Assembly (NCBI GenBank): GCA_038244535.1
Contig: JBBRTJ010000044.1
Coordinates: 1-28,812 of the forward strand
DNA length: 28,812 nucleotides
Direction: 5' to 3'
Source: JBBRTJ01 sp038244535
GTDB lineage: Bacteria; Actinomycetota; Acidimicrobiia; Acidimicrobiales; Ilumatobacteraceae
The first letter of the stretch is position 1. The number at the start of each line of letters is the position of its first letter. The notes under the pieces are model-generated. The model ran no database searches, was not told the DNA's origin, and saw only the letters and a list, made by a program, of their open reading frames with translations. Positions 22,180-28,812 of this stretch are shown one piece after another. The position numbers and the translations under genes are program-made.

Positions 22180-23113
22180 AGGCAGCCATCGTGGCGCAGA
22201 CCTCGTAGAACTCGGTCATGGTGCCCTCGATGATCTCGGCCCCCGGGAGCACGGCGTCGATGCGGCCCGCCACCTGTCCGGTCAGCGCCAGTGAGGCCTC
22301 CATGTCGCCGCCGAAGTAGAGGTCCTTGGCCGTGCCGAACTGGTCCATGCCGACGTGCTCCTCCTTCTCGAGCCGGCTGGAACGCTCGGTGCGCAGTGCC
22401 CGCAGACCCGGGCGGCTGAAGCGGTTGAGGAACACCGTGTCGGTCTCGGCCGCTCCCACGATGGCGTTCTTCCAGTTGCTGTGCACAGGGCTCTCGGCCG
22501 CCGACACCATCCGGCTGCCCATCTGCACGCCCTCGGCGCCGAGCGCGAAGGCCGCCGCCATGGACCGGCCGTCGCAGATGCCGCCGGCTGCGATCACGGG
22601 CACGTCGACCTTCGAGCACACCAAGGGCAGCAGCACCATGGTGGCGACGTCGCGAGGGTTCTTGAAGCCGCCGCCCTCGCCGCCCTCGACTACGAGACCA
22701 TCGACCCCGGCGGCCACCGCCTTGAGCGCCGCGGCCAGCGTCGGCACGACGTGGAACACCGTGAGGCCGGCTGCCTTGAGCTGGGCGGTGTACTTCGTCG
22801 GATCCCCGGCCGAGGTGGTGACGAACTTGACGCCCTGGTCGACCACGAAGTCGACGATGGCGGGATCGCGCACGAACAGCTGCGCGATGTTCACGCCGAA
22901 GGGCTGGTCGGTGAGCTCGCGCATGGCTCGGATCTCGTCACGGACCTGGTCGAGCTCGCCCGACGACGTCTCGATGATCCCCAGCCCTCCCGCGTTCGAC
23001 ACCGCCGATGCCAGCTGCGATCGGGCGATCCAGCCCATCGGCGCCTGCACGATCGGGTAGCGGATGCCGAGCAGGTCGGTGACGCGGGTGTGGATCGCAG
23101 GGGCAGTCGGCAT
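22163..23113 (-). CDS. Nitronate monooxygenase family protein (FMN TIM barrel)
   Basis: The 316-residue protein begins with IRYPIVQAPMGWIARSQLAS, the phosphate-binding start of the 2-nitropropane dioxygenase/nitronate monooxygenase family, and continues with AGGLGIIE, VEGGEGGGF, PVIAAGGICDGRSMAAAFAL and ALGAEGVQMGSRM, all FMN-barrel signatures. The same family includes FabK-type enoyl-ACP reductases, so the substrate is not fixed. The GGAGGAA ribosome binding site 7 nt before ATG 23113 secures the start. The stop lies inside ctaA on the other strand, with a 17-nt convergent overlap. Confidence 0.87.
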   Translation of the reverse strand: MPTAPAIHTRVTDLLGIRYPIVQAPMGWIARSQLASAVSNAGGLGIIETSSGELDQVRDEIRAMRELTDQPFGVNIAQLFVRDPAIVDFVVDQGVKFVTTSAGDPTKYTAQLKAAGLTVFHVVPTLAAALKAVAAGVDGLVVEGGEGGGFKNPRDVATMVLLPLVCSKVDVPVIAAGGICDGRSMAAAFALGAEGVQMGSRMVSAAESPVHSNWKNAIVGAAETDTVFLNRFSRPGLRALRTERSSRLEKEEHVGMDQFGTAKDLYFGGDMEASLALTGQVAGRIDAVLPGAEIIEGTMTEFYEVCATMAAFRPGS

Positions 23114-23120
23114 CTGGTGG

Positions 23121-23127
23121 TTCCTCC
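23121..23127 (-). promoter_or_regulatory. Ribosome binding site for the nitronate monooxygenase gene
   Basis: GGAGGAA on the minus strand with 7-nt spacing to ATG 23113; one of the few strong Shine-Dalgarno sequences here, typical of the internal genes of a transcript. Confidence 0.7.
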
Positions 23128-23149
23128 GGTGCAGGCGGTGCGGGTGGGT

Positions 23150-23401
23150 CTAGAGGTCGTGCGCAGCAGCCTGGACGGCCGCGATGATCGGATCCCAATC
23201 GGCGCCGGAAACCCGGGTGACGGTGACGAAGTCGTTGACCCCGAACAGCGAGGCCACCCCGGCGGCGGCGAACACCGCCGTGGCGAACGGGCTCGTGGCC
23301 TCGGCGGCCGAGGCGATGTTCATCATCTCGGGCAACGTCACGTCGAGGGTGAACTTCAGCGCGTCAGGGTTCGGCGTGGTCGACGGGGTCGCGGTGGCCA
23401 T
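23150..23401 (-). CDS. Stand-alone Nfu/NifU N-terminal domain protein
   Basis: The 83-residue protein carries TPNPDALKFTLDVTL, the characteristic opening of the Nfu N-terminal domain (NPNAxKF), then an ASAAEATSPFATAVFAAAGVASLFGVNDFVTVTRV stretch with the SPxAxxLFxxxGVxxVFxxxxFxTVT pattern of the same domain. The C-terminal CxxC iron-sulfur domain is absent, so the protein cannot bind a cluster by itself in the usual way; stand-alone copies of this domain occur in other bacteria. TACGGT 8 nt before the ATG (23410-23415) indicates its own leaderless promoter. It lies 36 nt before the nitronate monooxygenase gene. Confidence 0.78.
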   Translation of the reverse strand: MATATPSTTPNPDALKFTLDVTLPEMMNIASAAEATSPFATAVFAAAGVASLFGVNDFVTVTRVSGADWDPIIAAVQAAAHDL

Positions 23402-23407
23402 GGCTGG

Positions 23408-24121
23408 TCACCGTAGGTCAGGCGGTCCGAGGAGCGGGTCGTAGAGGTGGTGGCAGTCACCGGCCACCACGACGTGGGGCCCGTCCTCGGTGATACGCAC
23501 CGCCGTGACGCTCGTGTTCTCGACGCTCAGCCACTGGGTGCGGGGGTTGCCCAGCACCGAGGCCAGGTAGGCGTTGATGGTGCCCCCGTGCACCACGATC
23601 GCCACGCGGCCACCGTGGTGGGCGGCGGCGATGGTCTGGACGGCGTCCACGACGCGGGTGCGGAAAGCGTCGTCGCCCTCGCCTCCGGGGATGCCGTCCC
23701 ATCGGCCGGTGCGGCTCCATGCCAGCCACTCGGGGTCGCGGGCAGCGGCCCGGCGGCGGAACTCGCCCCGGCCCCACTCACCGAGGCGAACCTCCTCGAG
23801 GTCTTCGACCTCGCGGATCACGAGCCCCCGTGGGATCGCCAGCGGCTCGGCAGTCTGGACGGCGCGGCGCAGGTGCGAGGCGTAGACGGCATCGAACGTC
23901 AGCGTCGAGAGCCGGGCCGCGAGCCGTGCGGCTTGGTCGATGCCGATGACGTGCAGGGGCGGGTCGGCCGATTCGTCCGACCCGGGGATGACGTCGGCTG
24001 AGCGGCCGTGGCGGATGAGGAGCACGACGGTGGCGCCGTCGAGGTGCTCGGTGAGCGACGGCTGCGGCACCGCGGCGGTGCCGTCGGCGGGCAGGTCGGG
24101 GTGAAGCGAGGGTGGGTTCAC
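23408..24121 (-). CDS. Histidine phosphatase family (phosphoglycerate mutase-like)
   Basis: The 237-residue protein contains LLIRHGRS (34-41) with the phosphohistidine H38, the second Arg in ASHLRRAVQTAEP, the acidic EEVRLGEWG region and the second catalytic His in IVVHGGTINAYL. This is the full active site of the branch-1 histidine phosphatases. The substrate is unknown; relatives act on sugar phosphates, nucleotides or cobalamin intermediates. The start is GTG at 24121, 36 nt after the stop of the anti-sigma-like gene. The first 30 residues are low complexity (Pro, Ala rich), so a downstream start is possible. It could share the sigma-factor transcript. Confidence 0.85.
   Translation of the reverse strand: MNPPSLHPDLPADGTAAVPQPSLTEHLDGATVVLLIRHGRSADVIPGSDESADPPLHVIGIDQAARLAARLSTLTFDAVYASHLRRAVQTAEPLAIPRGLVIREVEDLEEVRLGEWGRGEFRRRAAARDPEWLAWSRTGRWDGIPGGEGDDAFRTRVVDAVQTIAAAHHGGRVAIVVHGGTINAYLASVLGNPRTQWLSVENTSVTAVRITEDGPHVVVAGDCHHLYDPLLGPPDLR
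23410..23415 (-). promoter_or_regulatory. -10 box (TACGGT) for the Nfu-N gene
   Basis: TACGGT on the minus strand with 8 nt to ATG 23401; it touches the stop codon of the upstream phosphatase gene. Confidence 0.48.
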
Positions 24122-24157
24122 GACCGCCCATGTTGGCCGACGATCACGGTGCGCCGG

Positions 24158-25246
24158 TCAGGGGAAGTCGTTGAGCTGCTCTGACTGTTGGGGCCGGCGG
24201 GCATCCCACACCGCACCGGGAACGGGAGCGGTCCGATCGGCCAGGCGGCTGAGTGCGGCCTCTGTGTCCGACGTGAGGGCGGCCCCGCTGTAGCCGACGT
24301 AGGCGACGGTGCCGGGGGCCAGCTCCCAGGCCAGGGTGGCGTTGCCGCCCTGCATCGTCGTGACGTAGGCGGGCGCACCGTGCACAGCCCTCGTCGAAGA
24401 CCCCGCGGCACGCAGCCCGTACAGCACGTACTCGAAGCCACCAGCCCGCAGGGTTCCGGTGTAGGTGAGCCCGCCGAGGGTGTGGCTCTCGTCCACCTCC
24501 TCGCTGCCATAGCGCGCCTCGTGCACCACTGGTGCACGGAACGGCTCCGAGTAGACGGAGGCATAGCCCATGGTCCCCCCGACGGAGAGCAGGTTGCCAG
24601 TGATCTGGGTTGCGCCGGCGATGGCCTGGAGGACCGCAGGCCCGCCGTCGCCTCGGACGCTGGCCCACCGCCCGGCCAAGGGCCAGGCCAGCTGGCCGTC
24701 GCCGGCCTTGCCCCGCACGGCACCGACCGTCGTCGGGTCACCGGCGATCGGCTCGTCCACCGGCCACACCACAACTGCCCCGCCACTGCCGAACGTCCCG
24801 TTGCCACGTCGCAGGCCGACAGTCCACGGCCCGGCCGTCGCCGTCGAGTCGACACGGTCGAGCAGGCTCGGCCACCACGTCGGGTCGCTGGTCGTCCCGC
24901 CGATCAGCAGGCCGGGCAGCTCCGCTACGGCGTCGACGTTGGTGGCGATGATGGACGGGTCGACCAGTTCGCGCGTGGTCCCGACCGGAGGGACCGTGGC
25001 GGCGGGGCCGGAGTCCACCACTGCCGGCCGCGAGTGCACGAGCGGCACGGCGACGACCACGGCCGCGGCAAGGGCGGCGATGACGGCGCCGGCGCGCACC
25101 GCGGTGTGACGGCGCCGGACGGCGCGAGCGCGGGCGACGACGTCGGTGAGGTCTGAGCGGGGGGCCGCCGCCTGCGCTTGACGGCGCAGGGCGTCGACCA
25201 GGTCCTGCTCGCCCGCCGGTTCGTGCACGTGGGTCAGACCGACCAT
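24158..25246 (-). CDS. Membrane-anchored protein of unknown function, candidate anti-sigma factor
   Basis: The 362-residue protein has a cytoplasmic N-terminal segment (1-49), one transmembrane helix (about 50-70, GAVIAALAAAVVVAVPLV) and a large extracytoplasmic domain rich in Gly, Thr and beta patterns. This topology and its place directly behind an ECF sigma gene, with a 13-nt overlap, are those of anti-sigma factors, but no zinc-binding HxxxCxxC motif is seen in the short N-terminal part. The role is therefore inferred from context. GGAGG at 25254-25258, 7 nt before ATG 25246, fixes the start. Longer in-frame starts up to 25540 would lie inside the sigma gene and are rejected. Confidence 0.65.
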   Translation of the reverse strand: MVGLTHVHEPAGEQDLVDALRRQAQAAAPRSDLTDVVARARAVRRRHTAVRAGAVIAALAAAVVVAVPLVHSRPAVVDSGPAATVPPVGTTRELVDPSIIATNVDAVAELPGLLIGGTTSDPTWWPSLLDRVDSTATAGPWTVGLRRGNGTFGSGGAVVVWPVDEPIAGDPTTVGAVRGKAGDGQLAWPLAGRWASVRGDGGPAVLQAIAGATQITGNLLSVGGTMGYASVYSEPFRAPVVHEARYGSEEVDESHTLGGLTYTGTLRAGGFEYVLYGLRAAGSSTRAVHGAPAYVTTMQGGNATLAWELAPGTVAYVGYSGAALTSDTEAALSRLADRTAPVPGAVWDARRPQQSEQLNDFP

Positions 25247-25776
25247 GGGGTCACCTCCGAACGGAGCCGGGCCAACGCCCGGTGCAGGGACGACTTGACG
25301 GTGCCAGGGCGGCAGCCGAGGACCAGCGCAATCTCGGCCTCGCTCAGGTCCTCGTAGAAGCGCAGAACGACCACGGCCCGCTGGCGGGCGGGCAGGACCC
25401 GCAGGACGACGACCAGGTCGTCGACGGCCGGGTCCTCGGTCACGGTGTCGGGTCGGGCGACACGGACGGCGTGCCGGCGCGCCGTCGCCCACCGACGGCG
25501 CTCGTTGTGGCAGGCGTGGACGACGACGGTGCGCAACCACGCCTCGGGAACGTCAACCGGGCCACGGCGGGCGTGGAGCTTGGCGAATGCGTCTTGCACG
25601 ACGTCCTCGGCGACGGCGGTCGACCCGAGCAGCAGGGCGGCGAGCCGCACGAGACGGTCGTGCTCGGCCCGGTACAACGTGGCAAACGCCGCGGCCGGGT
25701 TGACGTCATCGACGGGACGCGCCTCAACGGCACCCGTGGACACCACGGCGAGCGGGTCGAGCGGTCCGGCGGTCAC
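25234..25776 (-). CDS. ECF-family RNA polymerase sigma factor (SigE-like)
   Basis: The 180-residue protein has sigma region 2 at about 31-97 (FATLYRAEHDRLVRLAALLL, AEDVVQDAFAKLHAR, AWLRTVVVHACHNERRR) and region 4 at about 122-173 (VLRVLPARQRAVVVLRFYED, SEAEIALVLGCRPGTVKSSL, HRALARLR). It matches the actinobacterial SigE-family ECF type. The GTG at 25776 is picked because an ECF-type promoter ends 8 nt before it. The frame continues much further upstream, but that part lies across the promoter. The gene overlaps the anti-sigma-like gene by 13 nt. Confidence 0.87.
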   Translation of the reverse strand: MTAGPLDPLAVVSTGAVEARPVDDVNPAAAFATLYRAEHDRLVRLAALLLGSTAVAEDVVQDAFAKLHARRGPVDVPEAWLRTVVVHACHNERRRWATARRHAVRVARPDTVTEDPAVDDLVVVLRVLPARQRAVVVLRFYEDLSEAEIALVLGCRPGTVKSSLHRALARLRSEVTPWSV

Positions 25777-25784
25777 GCCTCTAT

Positions 25785-25810
25785 GACACCTCAGTCCGCC
25801 CCCTGGTTCC
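25785..25810 (-). promoter_or_regulatory. ECF-type promoter (GGAACC, 16 nt, TGTC), probable autoregulation
   Basis: On the minus strand GGAACC (25810-25805), a 16-nt spacer, then TGTC (25788-25785) match the general ECF sigma consensus (GGAAC then cGTC). The -10 core ends 8 nt before GTG 25776, so the transcript could be leaderless. Autoregulation by the encoded sigma factor is the usual arrangement and is inferred. Confidence 0.55.
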
Positions 25811-25880
25811 ATCGCGCCGGGACCGGTGGAGCCTGGGGGGTGTCGCGGAGGGTGCGCCGGTCGAGCGCACCGTCGGCTCG

Positions 25881-25886
25881 TAGGCT
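25881..25886 (+). promoter_or_regulatory. -10 box (TAGGCT) for the fusion gene
   Basis: TAGGCT ends 8 nt before ATG 25895, divergent from the ECF promoter. Confidence 0.48.
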
Positions 25887-25894
25887 GTGGGCTC

Positions 25895-28812
25895 ATGGCA
25901 GGAGCGCTGGCGGTGGCCGAGGTGATCACGGCGCCGCTGGCTGCGGGCAAGCGACTGCTGGTGGTGTCCGACCTGTCGCTCGTGCAGCGGCCGTCGCCGT
26001 CGGCCACGCGGGCCGGGCAGGCCATTGCTGAGGCGTTGCGCTCGTGGTCGGGGCTGACCATGGTGGTCATCGCCGGTGACCTGTTCGACCTGCTCGATCC
26101 CACCGCAGGAGCGGTGGGCACGATCCTCACGACCCATGCCGACCTGCGCGATGCGCTGGCCCGGTGGAGCTGCCAGCCAGGACACCAGCTGATCGTGCTG
26201 CCAGGCGAGCGCGACGGCGAGCTGGCCTGGAACAGCGATGCGGCTCATCAGCTGCGCCAGGCCACCGGCGCCGAGCTGGCCCTCGTGGTCGACATCGAAG
26301 TCGAGCGCCATGGTGGTACGGCGAGGCTCCGCGTCGAGCACGGGCACCAGCTCGACCCGTCGAGCGCGTTCACGGATCCCGGCGACCCCCTCGACTCGCC
26401 CTTGGCCGTGCACGTCGCTCGCGAGGTCCTGCCCGGCATGGACGAGCGTTCGGGCGACTGGCTCGACGGGATTCAGGCTCTTCCGGGCCCGGGGTCCCTC
26501 CGGGGGTTCCTGGCGTCGCGAACGCTGTATCGCCGCCTTGGGCGCCGGGCCTGGGTGCTCGGCGTGCTCGCGGCCGTCGCACTCATGGCCCAGGTCCCGT
26601 TCCTGCTCACCTTGTTCCACGACGTCGACGAGTCACTGGCCGATTCGGTCACCCGGACCCTGTCGTTCCTCGCCGTCAACGCCCTGATCCTGGCGCTGCT
26701 CGTGGGGTCGTCGGCCACGATCCTGCTGCGACGCTCGTGGTCGTCGCTCACCGCTCTGGGTCCGGCGAGCCTCGGCACCGACCCGAACGCACGGTCGCGT
26801 AACGACGCCCGCCGTCTCATCGGCGAGCAGGGCTACTCGGGGCTGGTCGTCGGCCACACCCGCAGCGCTGAGCTGACCCGCCTCCAGGACGGCTTCTACG
26901 CCAACTGCGGGAGCTGTGCCGACGTGACCGGCGCGACGCCGGGGCGCTACGGCTTCCCGCCCGTGTACTCGGTGGTGCGGCCCGTCACGCTGCTCGAGGT
27001 CGAGGCCGGGGCTGATCTCCATGTGCGCCTGCGCTACGGCGCCGTCCCCCTGCCGGCCGGCTCGCTCGTCGAGCGCCTCATCGCGGTCCCCGAGCGGGGA
27101 ACGCCCCGCGACCTCGAGGTCGTGGCCGAACTACCCGGTGGCCTGTCCTGGCCGCCGCACACCGACGACCAGGCGATCGTGCGGCGCCATCGCCGGGTAG
27201 CCGCGGCGGCCATCGGCTTCGCCGGGGTCCTCGACGTCCTGTCGGCGGTGTTCCCGCCTTTCGTCCGCTTCGAGTGGGTCGATCGCCTCGTCCCGCTGGC
27301 GGTGTCCCAGGCGGCCACCGCCGTCGTGCTGCTGTCTGGGGTGGCGCTGCTGCTGCTGGCCCGCGGGATCCTTCGCGGCCAGCACCGGGCGTTCCAGATC
27401 ACCGTCGCGCTGTTGGCCGGCACCTTGGGCCTGCACCTGCTCGAGGGCTGGCCGACGCCAGAGTTCGTGCTGGCCGCGATCGTGCTGCTCTACCTGCTCG
27501 CCAACCGGCGCAGCTTCCGCGCCGCCACCGAGCGAGGGGTCGTGCGCCGGGCTGTTCCCATCGTCGTCGGTGCCGTGGCGCTGGCCTGCGTGGCCGGTGT
27601 GGCCGTCGTGCAGATCTTCGCCTGGGAGCAGGTGGGCTGGTGGGACTCCCTTCAAGCGGTCGCCGAGCGCATGATCGGCATCGAGTCCGTCGACCTGCCG
27701 CGGCGGGTCAACAACGTCCTGACCCCGGCCATGCTCACCGTCACCGTGCTGCTCGTGATCACGCTTGGGTGGCAGGTCTTCCGGCCCGTGTTCCTGCGTC
27801 GCCTCGGGCCGACGTCTGACATCGCCCGTGCCCGCGACATCGTCGCTCGTCACGGGCGGGGGACCCTCGACTACTTCGCGCTCCGCGACGACAAGCGCTG
27901 GTGGTTCGACGGTGACGGTCTGGTCGCCTACGGCCTGTTCGGCAGCGTCTGCCTTGTCTCGCCCGATCCGATCGGGCCGGAGGGCGACGGTGGTCGGCTG
28001 TGGTCGGGCTTCCTTCGCTTCGCCGATGCCCAGGGCTGGACCGTGGCGGTGCTCGGCGCCGGCGAGGAGTGGCTCCCCCTCTACGAGGCGGGTGGCATGC
28101 GCAGCATGTACGTCGGTGACGAAGCGATCGCCGAGGCCGACCACTTCACGCTCGATGGCGGCCGCAACAAGAGCCTTCGCCAAGCAGTGAACCGCGTCGC
28201 CAAGAACGGCTACACCGCGGCGTTCTACGACCCCGCCCACCTCGAGCCCGAGCTGCAGGCGTCGCTCCTGGCGATGATGGGCAAGAGCCGCCGCGGCGAG
28301 GTCGAGCGAGGCTTCTCGATGACGCTGTCGCGCCTGTTCGACCCCGCCGACGAGGGGCTCCTGCTGGCGGTCTGCTTCGGCCCCACGGGCGATCCCGTCG
28401 CCTTCTGCCAGTACGTCCCGGCCTCCGGCGTCGATGGCTGGTCCCTCGATGTCATGCGGCGCGATGACGGCGACCACCCCAACGGCATCATCGACTTCCT
28501 GATCGTGCGCACGCTCGAGCACCTCCGCGACCTCGGCAAGCGGGGCCTCGGGCTCAACTTCGCCACCATGCGGGCAGTGATGGCAGGTGAGACAGCCGAC
28601 GGGTTCGTCGATCGGGTGGTGCGCACCACCATGGGACGCATGAGCGACACCATGCAGATCGAGTCGCTCTGGCGGTTCAACGCCAAGTTCGACCCGATCT
28701 GGCAGGCCCGCTACTTGGTCTACCCCGGCACCGACCAGCTCGTGCCGGTGGCGCTCGCGGTGGCCAAGGCCGAGCAGTTCTGGGAGATCCCGGTGATCGG
28801 TCGCTTCCTGGC
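25895..28812 (+). CDS. Metallophosphoesterase-like / multi-helix membrane / DUF2156 fusion, 3' end outside window
   Basis: From ATG 25895 the frame runs 972 codons to the window edge. Module 1 (about 20-325) follows a calcineurin-like phosphoesterase: VVSDLS (D26), GDLFD (D62, D65), GERDGE (104-109), EHGHQ (H149, H151) and VGHT (H321). Two expected residues differ: DxH reads DLS (S28) and GNHD reads GERD. Two helices (about 219-241, 253-277) are inserted between the HGH and GHT motifs. Module 2 has about six more helices between 437 and 630. Module 3 (from about 640) is the DUF2156 domain of MprF/LysX-type phosphatidylglycerol lysyltransferases, with SPDPIGPEG, NKSLRQAVNRVAKNGY and the NGIIDFLIVRTLEHL segment. 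A membrane aminoacyl- or acyltransferase role is inferred. Whether the phosphoesterase part is active is uncertain. Confidence 0.8.
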   Translation, partial: MAGALAVAEVITAPLAAGKRLLVVSDLSLVQRPSPSATRAGQAIAEALRSWSGLTMVVIAGDLFDLLDPTAGAVGTILTTHADLRDALARWSCQPGHQLIVLPGERDGELAWNSDAAHQLRQATGAELALVVDIEVERHGGTARLRVEHGHQLDPSSAFTDPGDPLDSPLAVHVAREVLPGMDERSGDWLDGIQALPGPGSLRGFLASRTLYRRLGRRAWVLGVLAAVALMAQVPFLLTLFHDVDESLADSVTRTLSFLAVNALILALLVGSSATILLRRSWSSLTALGPASLGTDPNARSRNDARRLIGEQGYSGLVVGHTRSAELTRLQDGFYANCGSCADVTGATPGRYGFPPVYSVVRPVTLLEVEAGADLHVRLRYGAVPLPAGSLVERLIAVPERGTPRDLEVVAELPGGLSWPPHTDDQAIVRRHRRVAAAAIGFAGVLDVLSAVFPPFVRFEWVDRLVPLAVSQAATAVVLLSGVALLLLARGILRGQHRAFQITVALLAGTLGLHLLEGWPTPEFVLAAIVLLYLLANRRSFRAATERGVVRRAVPIVVGAVALACVAGVAVVQIFAWEQVGWWDSLQAVAERMIGIESVDLPRRVNNVLTPAMLTVTVLLVITLGWQVFRPVFLRRLGPTSDIARARDIVARHGRGTLDYFALRDDKRWWFDGDGLVAYGLFGSVCLVSPDPIGPEGDGGRLWSGFLRFADAQGWTVAVLGAGEEWLPLYEAGGMRSMYVGDEAIAEADHFTLDGGRNKSLRQAVNRVAKNGYTAAFYDPAHLEPELQASLLAMMGKSRRGEVERGFSMTLSRLFDPADEGLLLAVCFGPTGDPVAFCQYVPASGVDGWSLDVMRRDDGDHPNGIIDFLIVRTLEHLRDLGKRGLGLNFATMRAVMAGETADGFVDRVVRTTMGRMSDTMQIESLWRFNAKFDPIWQARYLVYPGTDQLVPVALAVAKAEQFWEIPVIGRFL

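Noticed and set aside
1..28812. tRNA or rRNA genes, CRISPR arrays, intact insertion sequences, prophage genes
   Set aside because: None was recognised on reading both strands; no transposase-like product or repeat-spacer pattern was seen.

Overview
The window is a 28.8 kb piece of a very GC-rich chromosome that reads as Actinomycetota, most likely a lineage distant from the model genera (Acidimicrobiia-like, by general impression only). The support is a mycothiol-dependent formaldehyde dehydrogenase (mycothiol is an actinobacterial thiol), a Rv2258c-type methyltransferase beside it, many GTG starts, and a recurrent TAnnnT box 6-10 nt before start codons that indicates leaderless transcription. 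No rRNA, tRNA, CRISPR array, complete insertion sequence or prophage was seen. Most genes are ordinary core and catabolic metabolism. The unusual parts are the repeat-rich relic at 1.2-2.5 kb, dispersed palindromic repeats, promoter architecture and one multidomain membrane fusion.

Layout. 1-1211 (minus): the N-terminal part of an SDR-type epimerase and a small ABM-fold monooxygenase. 1212-2524: no intact gene; it holds a decayed VapC (PIN) toxin with an amber stop and a frameshift, probable remains of a small membrane protein, two copies of a dispersed palindromic repeat and a separate hairpin. 2525-9525 (plus): a dimethylglycine/sarcosine dehydrogenase-like flavoprotein with a GcvT half, a YihY/BrkB membrane protein, a phytoene-desaturase-type oxidoreductase, a K+-channel-like protein and an Rv2258c-like methyltransferase. 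9566-9999 (minus): two overlapping tiny membrane proteins. 10134-11216 (plus): mscR. 11238-16046 (minus): TetR regulator, UDG-superfamily protein, amidohydrolase and S41 peptidase-like protein, probably one operon. 16118-19950 (plus): Rieske oxygenase (GbcA-like), FolD, two tandem PPOX-fold proteins, an SDR. 19951-20099: a third palindromic repeat plus a G-quadruplex motif between converging genes. 20100-21188 (minus): conserved-looking protein of unknown function, divergent from ctaA (21259-22179). 22163-25776 (minus): nitronate monooxygenase-like protein, Nfu N-domain protein, histidine phosphatase, a membrane-anchored anti-sigma-like protein and an ECF sigma factor with a recognisable ECF-type promoter. 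25895-end (plus): a metallophosphoesterase-like/membrane/DUF2156 fusion cut by the window edge.

How the genes may work together. Several products fit stepwise oxidative N-demethylation: a GbcA-like Rieske oxygenase (betaine-type substrate), a dimethylglycine/sarcosine dehydrogenase-like flavoprotein whose GcvT half would pass the one-carbon unit to tetrahydrofolate, FolD to oxidise methylene-THF, and MscR to detoxify formaldehyde. They are in separate transcription units, so this is an inference from family membership. The TetR gene is divergent from the Rieske gene with an inverted repeat between their promoters, suggesting local control.
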